Below, piece after piece: positions 1 to 9,612 of a stretch of 64,000 bases of DNA. The first letter of the stretch is position 1, and the number at the start of each line of letters is the position of its first letter. The notes under the pieces were generated by a model. It searched no databases. It saw nothing but the letters and a program-made list of their open reading frames with translations, and had not been told where the DNA came from. The translations under genes and the position numbers were made by a program. Source of the DNA: Candidatus Pantoea formicae (GTDB taxonomy: Bacteria; Pseudomonadota; Gammaproteobacteria; Enterobacterales; Enterobacteriaceae); NCBI RefSeq assembly GCF_011752625.1, contig NZ_VWXD01000001.1, forward strand, positions 620,001 to 684,000, read 5' to 3'.

Positions 1-24
1 TTTGGCCCGCAAAGAGACGCGCTG

Positions 25-3000
25 ATGAATTCAGACTCTGCTGTTATTATTCCGGATGGCGATGCGCCTTACTCGTTGGCTGACGATACCCTCTACACGC
101 CACTGGCGCAGGAGGGGTCGATTGCCTGGTATCTCTGCCGGCGGATTTTTTCTGGCGAAAACTTCGTACTGGCCACCGCCGTAAACGATCGCCATGCTTT
201 GCAAGCCACACAACTGCTGAAAAATGAATTCGCGTTGCGAGATTCTCTTGAAGAGAGTTGGGCGTTACGGCCAGTCACTCATACGCAATATCAGGGTTGC
301 TATGCTCTGATTTATCCTCCCTTCGTCTTTACGTCTCTTGAAAGCCAACCATGCGGCAGTGCACTCTCGATGACAGTGTTTTTGCAGCTTGCGATTGCAT
401 TGTGTGAGCCGCTGGGGGCAATGCATCAACAGGGTATCGTCCACGGAGATATCAAGCCGGGCCATTTCCTCTTAAATGAGAGTGGCAACTGGCAATTAGG
501 CGGTTTTGGTCTGGCTTTTAATCGGCCTACTGAAGCTACCCATCAGTTCAGTGGCGTCGGCGGTACGCCGGTGTATATGTCACCTGAGCACACTTCACGT
601 ACCTCACACCCGCTCAGTAGCCAGAGCGATCTCTACAGTTTCGGTGTGGTGTTGTATGAGCGCCTGACGGGTAAGTTGCCCTTTGCCCCTGCCAACGGGA
701 GTGAGGCAGAGTGGATCCATCAGCATATTGCCTCTGAACCTTCGCCGTTGCATCAGTTCAGATCGGACATTCCGCCTGTGCTGTGTGAGCTGATATTGCG
801 CCTGTTAGAAAAGAAACCCGCTAATCGCTACCAAACGGTCACGGGATTATTGGCCGATCTCAAACGTTGTCTCGTTAATCTGCGTGACGATAATGTGTTG
901 CCCCCCTTTTTGTTGGGTATGCAGGACAGCATGGCAGCCAGCAATGTGGGCGTTTTTCTCCAACATCCGCAGGCGGCCGATCTGTTGGCGCGGTTTGGCC
1001 TGGTACAAAGCACTAACGCCAGTCGTTTGGTGGTGATTCAGGGGGAGCCAGGAAGCGGAAAAACATCACTCATCGCCTCTTTTACCCAGCAGCTCAATCA
1101 GAAGAACGCGCTGATCGCTCATAGCAGAGCCGATCAACACTCACCGGTGATTCCGTACGGTGTTATCACCGCCGCGTTTCGGTCTTTGATTCTGCCAATA
1201 TTGGGGTTGCCAGCCTCCGACATTGAACGCTGGAAGGGGCGATTGGTGCGATTGCTGGGGGATTTTACCGGGCTTGCTGTCTACTTGCTCCCGGAGCTGG
1301 GGCCGTTGCTGAATACGCGCGCAGCAGAGCCCGCAGATGCCGTAGCTGAAAGCAACCGTGAGCGATTTAATCATATGGTTTGCAGCCTGCTGGAAGCTTT
1401 CGCCGTCCCTGGTGCACCGGTAGTGATGATCATTGATGACATTCACTGGGCCGACCTCGCCAGTATTCAATTGCTAAAAACCCTGTTGAAATATAGCGCC
1501 GATCTACCGCTGCTGGTGGTGATTTCCCAACGCGATCTCGACTCGTTGCCTTGTCCATTGGCCGGTGAACAGTTGTTAGCACTACAGCAACCTATCGGTA
1601 GCTGCGATCGTATTATCCCGGTGCCTCTCAGTGTGAAAGAGGTGGCGCACTGGCTGACGACGCTGCATCAGGCCAAAACGCCTGCCAGTGCGCAGCTCGC
1701 TCATATCATTCATCAAAAAACCGGCGGTAACCCGCTGTTCGCGCAGTCATTCTTCCGTCAGGCGGCAAATGATGGGCTGATCTTCTATTCCCGCCAGTCT
1801 TCGCGCTGGCACTTTGACGCCAGCAGCCTCCAGGCACGACAATACACCGATAATGTGGCCAGTTTGGTGTTGGAGCAGTTGGCATTGATGCCAGCTACCA
1901 CGCAACATCTTTTGGCCCGCCTCGCATGCATCGGTGCATCCGGGAATTTGAGTCTGACAGCGAATCTGCTGGAGATGGATGCAGACGAGCTCCAGCGACT
2001 TTTACACCCCGCGACGACCGCACAACTTTTGCATCAGCAGGGTGAAGAGTTTCAATTTACCCACGCACGGGTGCATGAAGCCGCGTTCGCTCTGCTCAGT
2101 GACCCTGAGCAGCAACAGATGCATGAACAAATCGCGCGCTTTCTGGCCGTATGCGCGCGTCTTACGACCAACACGCAAATCCTGTTTCGCGCGGTGCATC
2201 ATATTTCCCTGTCTGTCGCCGCGTTGCGAGAGAGTTCGCAGTGGGAGGAGTTACTCGGATTAAGCCTGATGGCGGCACAGCGTGCCAAAGCCACGGGTGA
2301 TTATATTTCTGCACTGCGTTTCCTGAAAACAGCACACGCACTGAATGGCAAGCAGCAGCAGGAACATGATTTTTTCATCAGCAAAGAAGAAGCACAATGT
2401 GAGTTTCTCCAGGGCAATCTGACGCGTGCTCAAGCGCTGTGTCACAAGTTGATGGGCTCCTTTGGCCCCCTGGCAGATAAAACGGTTATTGCCTGCCTGC
2501 TGGCTGAAATTCACATGCGGAAGTCTGAACATCAGCTGGCACTGGAGACGGCACTGGCCTGGCTAACGGTCTTTAACATTCATATCAGCCGTAATCCGAC
2601 CAAAGCCGAGTGCGATGAAGCAAGAGTTCGTTTGAAAGCGAGTGTGGGTAAGAATGCCTACGTGCGCTTCCGACCCCTGCCAAAGTTGCGGGACCCTTCT
2701 CTGCTGGCGGTGATGGAGCTGCTGGCCAGTGCCAGCTTCTTTGCTGCGTTTAATCATCCTCGTCTGCATTTTATGCTGATCTGTAAAATGCTACATATCA
2801 CCATGGATCACGGTATTACGGGGGCATCCACGCTGGCGCTTTCCTGGTACGGTGTGATGTGCGGAGATCTTTACCATGAATACAGCCGCGGACTCGCCAG
2901 TGGCTTATTTGCGCTCGAGTTAGTCAATCGTAACGACCTTAAAAGTTATAAAGCGAAAACCATGTTGCCGCTGGGCCAGCTTAGCGTTTGGACCATGCCA

Positions 3001-5589
3001 CTGAGTTATGCGATCAAATGTACCAAAAACACCTTCAATGAAGCGCTGGCCAGCGGAGACTGTACGATTGCCAGTCTGGCTATCCGCCACCAGGCAATGA
3101 ACTATCTGGCGCGCGGCGATCATCTCGATGTGGTGTTGACCGTCCTTGAGCGAGGCCTGGCATTTGTGCGCAAGAGCGCCTTCGTGGATGTCGAGAGTGC
3201 TTTACTGATGCAGCGATATTACGTTAATCGCCTACGCGTATCGGCAGAAGGGAGTTTTACTGGGGCGGACCTTTTTCCTGATGATTTATTGCGTTTAGAG
3301 GTTGTTCCGACCATAGCCAATACGCTGGTGCTGCGCTTCTGGTGGTGGTTATACCAAGGCATGGCGCATTTTATGGCAGGAGAATATAACTGCGCGTGTG
3401 ACTGTTTAGCGCAGGCTGCGCCGTTGAGCGAGAATATTCCCGGTCATATTCACCTGATGGATTTTCATCTCTATAGCGCGTTGGCATTAACCATCCCACT
3501 GCAGCCACAACACTACACTTCTGACATACAGCAGGAGTTGGCTCGCCATTATGATCGCATCGCACTGTGGGCGGTGGAGAATAAAGGGACGTTCGCAGAT
3601 AAAGAGGCACTGCTGCGTGCCGAACGTCTGCGACTTGAGGGGCGAGTGGTGGAAGCTATGGAATGTTACGAGAGCGCGATTACGCTTTCGCTGCAGGGTG
3701 AGTTTCACCCGATTAATGCCATCGCCAACGAGTTAACTGCGCGTTACGTACAAAGTTGTGGATTGAAGACGGCAGGCGATGCCTATATCAAAAAGGCGAT
3801 GCTGGCATGGAGGCGCTGGGGGGCTTTTGCCCGTTTGCGCCAGTTGGAACAAACCTATCCGCAGTTAGTCGAGAGTGAAAGTGCCTCGCAATTTCATACC
3901 ATTCCCTTTGCGCGTAATGAAGCCGTACACGACCTGCAAAGTGTATTAACGGCAGTACGAGCATTGACTGAGGAGATCAACCTCGACCGACTTATCCAGA
4001 TTTTGATGACGATGCTGCTGGAGCGAGCAGGTGCGCAGCGCTGTCTTTTGATTCGTATCCGTGACGGCAATAAACCCGAAATTGAAGCACGCGCTAAAAC
4101 GACGTCAGAAAGCTATCGCGTGAAAATCGTGAATGACACGCCGCTGGCGACAGATCTGCCTTTGTCGGTATTGATGGCTGTTATCCGCACGGGGCAGGAG
4201 ATACGTACCGGTCAACCGGATGTGTACAGCCCGTTTAGTCAGGACCCCTATCTGGTGGCATCTGGCGCAGCAGTGATGTGCGTACCGATGTTCAAACAAG
4301 CGCGTATGGTGGGCGTGCTCTATCTGGAAAATCGCTTAATGCCTGATGTATTTTCATCTGAACATTCGCGCATTATTCGTATTCTCGCTGCGCAGGCGGC
4401 AGTGTCGATTGAAACGGCGCGACTGTATGCGGAATTACTTGAGGAGAACATTCAGCGTCGCCGAATAGAAAAAGAATTACGCGCCAGCCAGACCTCGCTA
4501 ATGCTGGGCGAAAAAATAAGCCATACCGGGAGTTGGCGCTGGGATGTCACGCAGGATCTTATTCTGATGTCAGATGAGTGTCCTCGGATCCTGGGCCTGC
4601 CGCATGAGCAGAAGACCATCAGCATGGTGGCGTTTCTGAAAATGGTGCACCAAGACGATGTGAATCGCATTCAACAACTGGTTGATGACAGCGTGGATCG
4701 CGGTGTTGCGATGCGTTCCGAGTTTCGCCTGCTGCGCCCGAATGGGGAGTGCCGTTATCTTTCCGGTATGGGTGAGCCGGTTGAGCAGGGCACGGGCAAC
4801 AGCGAGTATTTTGGCATCATTACCGACATCACTGATTACCGTCAGGCGGAGGATGCGGCACGTGTTGCACAGGCGGATTTGGCTCGGGTATCACGCGCGA
4901 ATACCGTTGGCCAATTGACTGCCTCCATTGCCCATGAAATCAACCAGCCGCTGATGTCGATTGTTGCTAATGCCGGTGCCAGCCTGCGCTGGTTAAACCG
5001 GGAGTCTCCGGGGCTTGAACACGCGCGGCAAAGTTTGAAAGAAATTGTCACGGAGGGCCAACGTGCTGGGGATATCATTCGCGGCTTACAGGCACTGACG
5101 CGAAACCAGGATTCTTACTACAACGCTGAAGATCTGCATCAAATTGCGCAACACATTATGTCGTTGTCACGCAGTGAGTTAGAGCGTCACCGCGTTACAG
5201 TGGTGATAGCCTTAAAAGCCCGTGCATCTACAATTTTATGCGATACGGTACAAATACAGCAGGTGTTGTTAAATCTGGTCATCAATGCGATTGACGCAAT
5301 GTCCAGTAATGATGAGCGCCAGCGTGTTATCCGCATCACATCCTCTAACCCTGGTGAGGGGTACGTGCGGTTGGAGGTGGCGGATACGGGGACAGGTTTG
5401 GATTTGGACGTGATGAAGCGAATATTTGACTCGTTCTACACCACTAAAAATCACGGGATGGGGATGGGATTAACCATCAGCAAGGGCATTATTGTGCGCC
5501 ATCGTGGAACGCTTCAGGTTGCAAACCGAGATCCTTATGGATGTGTATTTTGGTTTGACCTACCATTAGACGCAGCTGAACACGGATGA
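25..5589 (+). CDS. Giant hybrid sensor: pseudo-STK, AAA ATPase, GAF, PAS, histidine kinase
   Basis: An 1854-residue sensor kinase. Domains in order: Ser/Thr protein kinase-like (about 15-290), AAA/NACHT-type ATPase with Walker A GEPGSGKTS (340-348) and Walker B-like VVMIIDDIHWAD (about 470), a long alpha-helical TPR-like region (about 600-1290), GAF (about 1310-1480), PAS (about 1500-1610), HisKA with phospho-acceptor H1637 in HEINQPLMSI, and HATPase_c with N, G1 and G2 boxes at the C-terminus. The kinase lobe keeps the catalytic HGD (D142), but the Mg-binding DFG motif reads GFG at 160-162, so it is probably a pseudokinase or ligand-binding module. No transmembrane segment is evident, so it should be cytosolic. 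It is convergent with a FixJ-type regulator, the likely partner. The start is the first ATG in the window; an upstream start outside the window cannot be excluded. Its signal is unknown; the nearby formaldehyde dehydrogenase is only a contextual hint. Confidence 0.9.
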   Translation: MNSDSAVIIPDGDAPYSLADDTLYTPLAQEGSIAWYLCRRIFSGENFVLATAVNDRHALQATQLLKNEFALRDSLEESWALRPVTHTQYQGCYALIYPPFVFTSLESQPCGSALSMTVFLQLAIALCEPLGAMHQQGIVHGDIKPGHFLLNESGNWQLGGFGLAFNRPTEATHQFSGVGGTPVYMSPEHTSRTSHPLSSQSDLYSFGVVLYERLTGKLPFAPANGSEAEWIHQHIASEPSPLHQFRSDIPPVLCELILRLLEKKPANRYQTVTGLLADLKRCLVNLRDDNVLPPFLLGMQDSMAASNVGVFLQHPQAADLLARFGLVQSTNASRLVVIQGEPGSGKTSLIASFTQQLNQKNALIAHSRADQHSPVIPYGVITAAFRSLILPILGLPASDIERWKGRLVRLLGDFTGLAVYLLPELGPLLNTRAAEPADAVAESNRERFNHMVCSLLEAFAVPGAPVVMIIDDIHWADLASIQLLKTLLKYSADLPLLVVISQRDLDSLPCPLAGEQLLALQQPIGSCDRIIPVPLSVKEVAHWLTTLHQAKTPASAQLAHIIHQKTGGNPLFAQSFFRQAANDGLIFYSRQSSRWHFDASSLQARQYTDNVASLVLEQLALMPATTQHLLARLACIGASGNLSLTANLLEMDADELQRLLHPATTAQLLHQQGEEFQFTHARVHEAAFALLSDPEQQQMHEQIARFLAVCARLTTNTQILFRAVHHISLSVAALRESSQWEELLGLSLMAAQRAKATGDYISALRFLKTAHALNGKQQQEHDFFISKEEAQCEFLQGNLTRAQALCHKLMGSFGPLADKTVIACLLAEIHMRKSEHQLALETALAWLTVFNIHISRNPTKAECDEARVRLKASVGKNAYVRFRPLPKLRDPSLLAVMELLASASFFAAFNHPRLHFMLICKMLHITMDHGITGASTLALSWYGVMCGDLYHEYSRGLASGLFALELVNRNDLKSYKAKTMLPLGQLSVWTMPLSYAIKCTKNTFNEALASGDCTIASLAIRHQAMNYLARGDHLDVVLTVLERGLAFVRKSAFVDVESALLMQRYYVNRLRVSAEGSFTGADLFPDDLLRLEVVPTIANTLVLRFWWWLYQGMAHFMAGEYNCACDCLAQAAPLSENIPGHIHLMDFHLYSALALTIPLQPQHYTSDIQQELARHYDRIALWAVENKGTFADKEALLRAERLRLEGRVVEAMECYESAITLSLQGEFHPINAIANELTARYVQSCGLKTAGDAYIKKAMLAWRRWGAFARLRQLEQTYPQLVESESASQFHTIPFARNEAVHDLQSVLTAVRALTEEINLDRLIQILMTMLLERAGAQRCLLIRIRDGNKPEIEARAKTTSESYRVKIVNDTPLATDLPLSVLMAVIRTGQEIRTGQPDVYSPFSQDPYLVASGAAVMCVPMFKQARMVGVLYLENRLMPDVFSSEHSRIIRILAAQAAVSIETARLYAELLEENIQRRRIEKELRASQTSLMLGEKISHTGSWRWDVTQDLILMSDECPRILGLPHEQKTISMVAFLKMVHQDDVNRIQQLVDDSVDRGVAMRSEFRLLRPNGECRYLSGMGEPVEQGTGNSEYFGIITDITDYRQAEDAARVAQADLARVSRANTVGQLTASIAHEINQPLMSIVANAGASLRWLNRESPGLEHARQSLKEIVTEGQRAGDIIRGLQALTRNQDSYYNAEDLHQIAQHIMSLSRSELERHRVTVVIALKARASTILCDTVQIQQVLLNLVINAIDAMSSNDERQRVIRITSSNPGEGYVRLEVADTGTGLDLDVMKRIFDSFYTTKNHGMGMGLTISKGIIVRHRGTLQVANRDPYGCVFWFDLPLDAAEHG

Positions 5590-5599
5590 TTGCAGATTA

Positions 5600-5637
5600 A
5601 TAGCTGATAGGGCAGTGCTCACTCTCCAGTCAGCTAT
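5600..5637. terminator. Imperfect hairpin between convergent sensor and regulator genes
   Basis: ATAGCTGA (5600-5607) pairs with TCAGCTAT (5630-5637), and inside it AGTG/CACT pairs around a CT loop, with two small internal mismatches. It lies between two convergent stops, so it could terminate both. There is no clear U-tract, which keeps this tentative. Confidence 0.4.
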
Positions 5638-5669
5638 GGCGCATTTTGATTAATTAAGTCAGAAATCTA

Positions 5670-6287
5670 TTATTGTTGTGCACGCACTAATACCAGACGC
5701 TCTGAGGCGCGCACTAAATCAGAAATGGTGCGTGATTTCATCTTATCCATCAAATTACGCTTATGCACCTTCACGGTTATTTCACTGACACTCATCTCCA
5801 TGGCGATTTGCTTAATCATTAAACCTTTAATGGTAAACTCCATCACTTCGCGCTCGCGAACGGTGAGTGATTTGTAGCGCTGTGTCAGTTCGTTTAGCTC
5901 TTGCTGCTGGCTGAGACTGTTTTGTGAGAGTTGCAGCGCTTCTGCGACCACATGTAACAGACGTTCCGGATCGGCGGGTTTAGTGAGAAACTCAAATGCA
6001 CCGGCCTTCATGGCGCGCACTGTGGTCGGAATGGTACCAAACCCGGTGAGGAAGACCGTGGGAATGTGCATCATCAGGGCGTTCATCTTATCAATAACCC
6101 GCAAACCATCGCTGCCTGGCATATTCAAATCCAAAATCAGACAACTGGGCACGTCGCTACGTGCTTCGGTAAGAAATGCTTCTGGCGTGGAAAAATCCTG
6201 CACCTGATAATCTTCGGAGTGTAATAGACTGCAAAGCGAACTTCTTACGGCAGGGTCATCATCTACGATATAGATAATTGGATTCAT
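5670..6287 (-). CDS. FixJ/NarL-type two-component response regulator
   Basis: A 205-residue DNA-binding response regulator. The receiver domain (1-120) has the acidic pocket D9-D10-D11, phospho-acceptor D53 in LILDLNMPG, switch T81 and K103 in LTKP. The output domain (about 140-200) is a LuxR-type helix-turn-helix beginning LTVREREVMEF with the FixJ-typical SEITVKVHKRNLMDKM. Length and layout match FixJ/NodW/TtrR-like regulators. It converges with the hybrid kinase, which has a FixL-like HisKA, so they are the likely phosphorelay pair. The ribosome-binding site is weak. Target genes are not known; the upstream 384 bases and the next gene (fdhA) are candidates. Confidence 0.9.
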   Translation of the reverse strand: MNPIIYIVDDDPAVRSSLCSLLHSEDYQVQDFSTPEAFLTEARSDVPSCLILDLNMPGSDGLRVIDKMNALMMHIPTVFLTGFGTIPTTVRAMKAGAFEFLTKPADPERLLHVVAEALQLSQNSLSQQQELNELTQRYKSLTVREREVMEFTIKGLMIKQIAMEMSVSEITVKVHKRNLMDKMKSRTISDLVRASERLVLVRAQQ

Positions 6288-6671
6288 GGATTTGCCTGAT
6301 TGTCTGACCTAAATGAACGAAAAAGGATTAAAAAATGAAAATGTTGAATATCAAGGCACTGCAAATTTTTTTCAGATTAATAGCACAGCCGCTTGCGGTA
6401 AACAATGGGTTCACTTCTGATAATCGAGTAATAGGGTTGAATGCTGTTAATTAATCCATATCGATGAATAAAACATCATGGTATCAAGCGGAACGGAAAT
6501 AAGATTGAGGTTAAGTATCTAATAACATCAGAGATGTTAGGGTGTAATGAATTATGTCTGTATGATTTTTTTACTTACAAAAGTAAAAATGCATTTCATT
6601 TATTTGATTGTGAGAGCGGATTAGCGGGATTGAAGGGCAGCTCAGCACATAAAGGCCGAGCCGCCAATGGC
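6288..6671. other. AT-rich intergenic region upstream of the response regulator
   Basis: This 384-base stretch holds the leader and presumably the promoter of the response regulator gene, and the region after fdhA. No convincing coding sequence was found. A short reading frame from 6534 runs out of the gap into fdhA antisense and has no supporting features. A GC-rich hairpin (about 6655-6676), GCTGAGCC/GGCTCGGC on the minus strand, overlaps the fdhA stop and may be its terminator. Confidence 0.5.
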
Positions 6672-7859
6672 TCAGCTAATCACACCATGTGGGTCGAGAA
6701 CATACTTGGCTGCGACGCCTGCATCAAAATGAGCATAGCCCTGTGCCGCTTCTTCCAGAGGAATAACTTTGGCGTTAACGATTTTGGCGATCGGTAAGCG
6801 ATCGTGCAGAATCGCGTTCATCAGCTGGCGGTTGTAACGCAGCACTGGGGTTTGTCCCGTGTGCAGTGATTGTGCCTTCGACCAACCCAGACCAAATTTG
6901 AGGCTGAGAGATCCTTCCTTCGCGGCGTTTTCCTGTGCGCCAGGGTCCGCGGTGACATATAAACCCGGGATACCAATGTTGCCTGCCACGCGAGTAATTT
7001 CCATCATCTGGTTGAGTACCACCGCCGGTTGCTCTTTACCAGAATGGCCGCGTGCCTCGAATCCTACCGCATCAATAGCAGAGTCAACTTCCGGTACGCC
7101 GACGACTTGGGCAATCATCTCGCCTAAACGATCGTGCTGACTCAAATCGATGGGCACAAATCCCATCTTAGCAGCATGATTCAAACGCTCTTTGTTGAAA
7201 TCACCCACCATTACCACTGCCGCACCGAGGATCTGTGCTGAGGCAGCAGCGGCTAAGCCCACGGGGCCTGCTCCCGCGACATAAGTAATGGAGCCTACAC
7301 CTACGCCAGCTTTGATTGCACCGTGGAAGCCGGTGGGTAAGATATCTGAGAGCATGGTGAGATCGAGGATTTTCGCCAGAGCCTGATCGCGGTCAGGGAA
7401 TTTCAACAGGTTAAAATCGGCATAGGGCACCATGACATACTTCGCCTGTCCACCCACCCAGCCCCCCATATCCACATAGCCAAACGCACCACCGGCACGT
7501 GCAGGGTTAACGGTTAAACAGACGCCAGTATCTAGCTCACGACAGCAGCGACAGCGGCCGCAGGCGACGTTAAACGGCACAGAGACGATATCGCCGACAT
7601 TGAGCATCTCGACATCTGAGCCTTTTTCGATAATTTCACCGGTAATCTCATGGCCGAGTACCATACCTGCGGGGGCGGTTGTTCGACCGCGCACCATGTG
7701 CTGATCAGATCCACATATATTGGTGGATAGCACCTTAAGAATCACCGCATGATCAATTTTTTTACCGGCGGGATTAGTAAACGTCGGATCGGCAATATCC
7801 TGTACTTCAACTTTACCGGGACCTTGATATATAACGCCTCTGTTTGAATTAATACCCAT
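6672..7859 (-). CDS. fdhA: Glutathione-independent formaldehyde dehydrogenase (Zn, NAD)
   Basis: A 395-residue medium-chain zinc alcohol dehydrogenase that by family oxidises formaldehyde to formate with bound NAD, without glutathione. It closely follows the Pseudomonas putida FdhA pattern: N-terminal NRGVIYQGPGKVEVQ, catalytic zinc site STNICGSDQHMVRGRT, GHEITGEI, structural-zinc cysteines in CGRCRCCRELDTGVC, the Rossmann motif VAGAGPVGLAAAASAQ, and C-terminal FDAGVAAKYVLDPHG. The usual length is about 398. The ATG at 7859 is chosen over an upstream start because GGAGG sits five bases before it and the protein then begins where the family does. The gene stands alone. The two-component pair beside it may regulate it, but nothing in the sequence proves this. 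Confidence 0.92.
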   Translation of the reverse strand: MGINSNRGVIYQGPGKVEVQDIADPTFTNPAGKKIDHAVILKVLSTNICGSDQHMVRGRTTAPAGMVLGHEITGEIIEKGSDVEMLNVGDIVSVPFNVACGRCRCCRELDTGVCLTVNPARAGGAFGYVDMGGWVGGQAKYVMVPYADFNLLKFPDRDQALAKILDLTMLSDILPTGFHGAIKAGVGVGSITYVAGAGPVGLAAAASAQILGAAVVMVGDFNKERLNHAAKMGFVPIDLSQHDRLGEMIAQVVGVPEVDSAIDAVGFEARGHSGKEQPAVVLNQMMEITRVAGNIGIPGLYVTADPGAQENAAKEGSLSLKFGLGWSKAQSLHTGQTPVLRYNRQLMNAILHDRLPIAKIVNAKVIPLEEAAQGYAHFDAGVAAKYVLDPHGVIS

Positions 7860-8297
7860 GCATCCTCCATTAGATTGGCTGGGTTTGATTAATAACATAA
7901 TACGGAATTATCGATGGGTAAGCGGCCAGCAATGTGGCCTAATAAATATAAGGTCACATCAGAGGATTAGCGCAATGGCGAAGCGAGAACTTTATTATAA
8001 GTTGTGAGAAAGGTCATGGAATGGCGTAAACATATATAAAGGTTTCTGATGGTGATTAATAGCAAGCAATTAAATGCGAGGTGTAAGTGAAAGTCATTCA
8101 ATTCCATCTTTAACTGTGCTGGTGGGATTAAATATGGATTTATTTGTCACAGGGGAAGTAAGGGGGTTTCATTCAGGGTACTAATAACCCCCATTGAATG
8201 TGAAAGTCATAGTCATAGGTTGAAAATAGATGGCTTAAATTAATGAAATGGCACTCAGTCGATATAATCCGAGGAGCGCACTCCCCGGATCGCAGAA
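7860..8297. other. Intergenic region upstream of fdhA, downstream of uppP
   Basis: This 438-base gap contains no credible gene. It should hold the fdhA promoter, read leftward. Visible structure: an 11-base direct repeat GTGAAAGTCAT at about 8088 and 8200, a GGGGGTT/AACCCCC inverted repeat (8162-8168 with 8186-8192), and the uppP terminator-like hairpin at its right end. Functions of the repeats are unknown. Confidence 0.5.
8267..8290 (-). terminator. Hairpin just downstream of uppP
   Basis: On the minus strand ATCCGGGGAG pairs with CTCCTCGGAT (ten pairs, one G-U) around a four-base loop, seven bases past the uppP stop and followed by TATATC. Position and stability fit an intrinsic terminator, though the U-tract is poor. 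Confidence 0.5.
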
Positions 8298-9134
8298 TTA
8301 CCCTAGCCAGCCAATTAGCGCTGCTGCGCAAAGACAATAGCCGCCAAACAAGTGCCAACGGTCATGTGCTAACCAGCGAGATAGCCAGCGTAGCGCTAGC
8401 AAACCGGCTGCAAAACTGAGCACCATGCCCACTACGCTTGGCAACAAGATGCCGCTGCTTATCGGGACACTACCTACAGGGCCGCTGGTGAAAGCGCGTA
8501 ATCCCTCTTTGACTATGACGGCCGGTGTGAGTACGACGGCCAGCGCAAAGCTGAACTCTTCGGTGCGCTTTCGTGCCACACCCAAGGTGAGCCCAGTTGA
8601 GATTGTTGCACCTGAACGTGAGAAGCCACGGAACGGTAAGCACAGTCCTTGAACCAAACCGATACCTGCAGCGCTCAGCGGCGAGAGTTCACCCTCGTCT
8701 TTCTCTTTTAAGCGAGAGGAGACAATGATCAACAAGCCAGCAGCGGCTAAACCCGTGGCGATAATTTTGCTATTACTGAAAAGTGACTCTATTTCAAAAG
8801 TATCAGCATTGGCTGCGAAAAAGGTTTTAATTAATTTCATCAGTGTTAGTCCGACAATGCCGGTCACGCAGGTGGCAATAATGATGAATAATACATTTTT
8901 CTTAAATGCACTTGCCGAGCTGAAATAAGTTTCTCGCCAGTTTTGCCAAAAATAAACGATCACGGCAAACATGGTGCCGGTGTGTAACATGACCAGTAAC
9001 AATGTCATCTGTGGTGAGCTGGGATCGAGCCCCAGTATTTTCTCTGCCATGATGACATGTGCAGAACTGGACACTGGCAGTAGTTCAGCTAACCCTTGAA
9101 TAATAGCGAGAATGGATACATCAAGATAGTTCAC
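8298..9134 (-). CDS. uppP: Undecaprenyl-diphosphatase, UppP/BacA family
   Basis: A 278-residue polytopic inner-membrane phosphatase that by family dephosphorylates undecaprenyl pyrophosphate to recycle the cell-wall lipid carrier and can confer bacitracin resistance. The two family signatures are present: QGLAELLPVSSSAH near the N-terminus (the (E/Q)xxxE site) and GFSRSGATIS in mid-protein. In the second, the residue before Gly is Arg (PFRGFSRSG) where E. coli has Pro (WPGFSRSG). The GTG at 9134 is chosen because AGGGGA lies eight bases upstream and length then matches E. coli UppP (273); an upstream in-frame ATG has no comparable site. It diverges from the permease gene. It may be a paralogue of the housekeeping enzyme; this cannot be told from the window. 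Confidence 0.88.
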   Translation of the reverse strand: MNYLDVSILAIIQGLAELLPVSSSAHVIMAEKILGLDPSSPQMTLLLVMLHTGTMFAVIVYFWQNWRETYFSSASAFKKNVLFIIIATCVTGIVGLTLMKLIKTFFAANADTFEIESLFSNSKIIATGLAAAGLLIIVSSRLKEKDEGELSPLSAAGIGLVQGLCLPFRGFSRSGATISTGLTLGVARKRTEEFSFALAVVLTPAVIVKEGLRAFTSGPVGSVPISSGILLPSVVGMVLSFAAGLLALRWLSRWLAHDRWHLFGGYCLCAAALIGWLG

Positions 9135-9321
9135 CCGTTCGTCCCCTATAAAATGCCATTGGAATGTCTGATTTATATTAACGCCCTCACCCTGGCACAT
9201 TTTCCTTTGAGGTCGTGATAAGTTTTATCCTATTTATAAATCTGTTGATGAAGTGTTTAGTAAAATAAAAACTGATAGGGGAAAGATGACATTTTTATTA
9301 ATCAATGCTCAATCCTGTGAT

Positions 9322-9450
9322 TTAATTCCGCAGGGTGACACCTGCCAGCTCTCGCTAACGAGTGTGGTATATGCCACAAGATTGGCTAACCGATCCCGAT
9401 CCCCGTTGCGCCAGCTTGTCGGGCTATGTCAACCCCGCCTGACATAGCCG
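9322..9450. ncRNA. Candidate structured RNA or leader: a run of five hairpins
   Basis: Five inverted repeats follow one another: GCAGG/CCTGC (9330-9345), CTCG/CGAG with CTAA loop (9351-9362), TGTGG/CCACA (9363-9378), ATTGG/CCGAT with CTAA loop (9381-9394), and a perfect ten-base stem GGCTATGTCA/TGACATAGCC (9422-9449). Such density in a non-coding gap suggests conserved RNA structure, either a leader of uppP (minus) or of the permease (plus). I do not recognise a known riboswitch. A 53-codon frame from 9286 with AGGGGA upstream overlaps it and is an alternative explanation. Confidence 0.35.
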
Positions 9451-9612
9451 TTGGGAGTAAACATTGCGTCAGAATAAACATATTTATGTGATAGCGATGG
9501 GCCTGTCATTCTAGGCTGACAGCCGATAAACCTTTTCCTACCGCCTTCGTCTCTGCATCACGTTGCATTCCATGTAATATCGCCGCCTTTGATGTGGTGT
9601 AGGGATGACTAA

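Noticed and set aside
6534..6797. Reading frame after the response regulator promoter
   Set aside because: It runs into fdhA antisense, has no ribosome site and no protein-like features.
9253..9447. Possible small gene (53 codons from the ATG at 9286, with AGGGGA upstream)
   Set aside because: The ribosome site is good, but the product has no recognisable feature and the frame runs through all the hairpins; the RNA-structure reading seemed at least as likely. Left as an open alternative.
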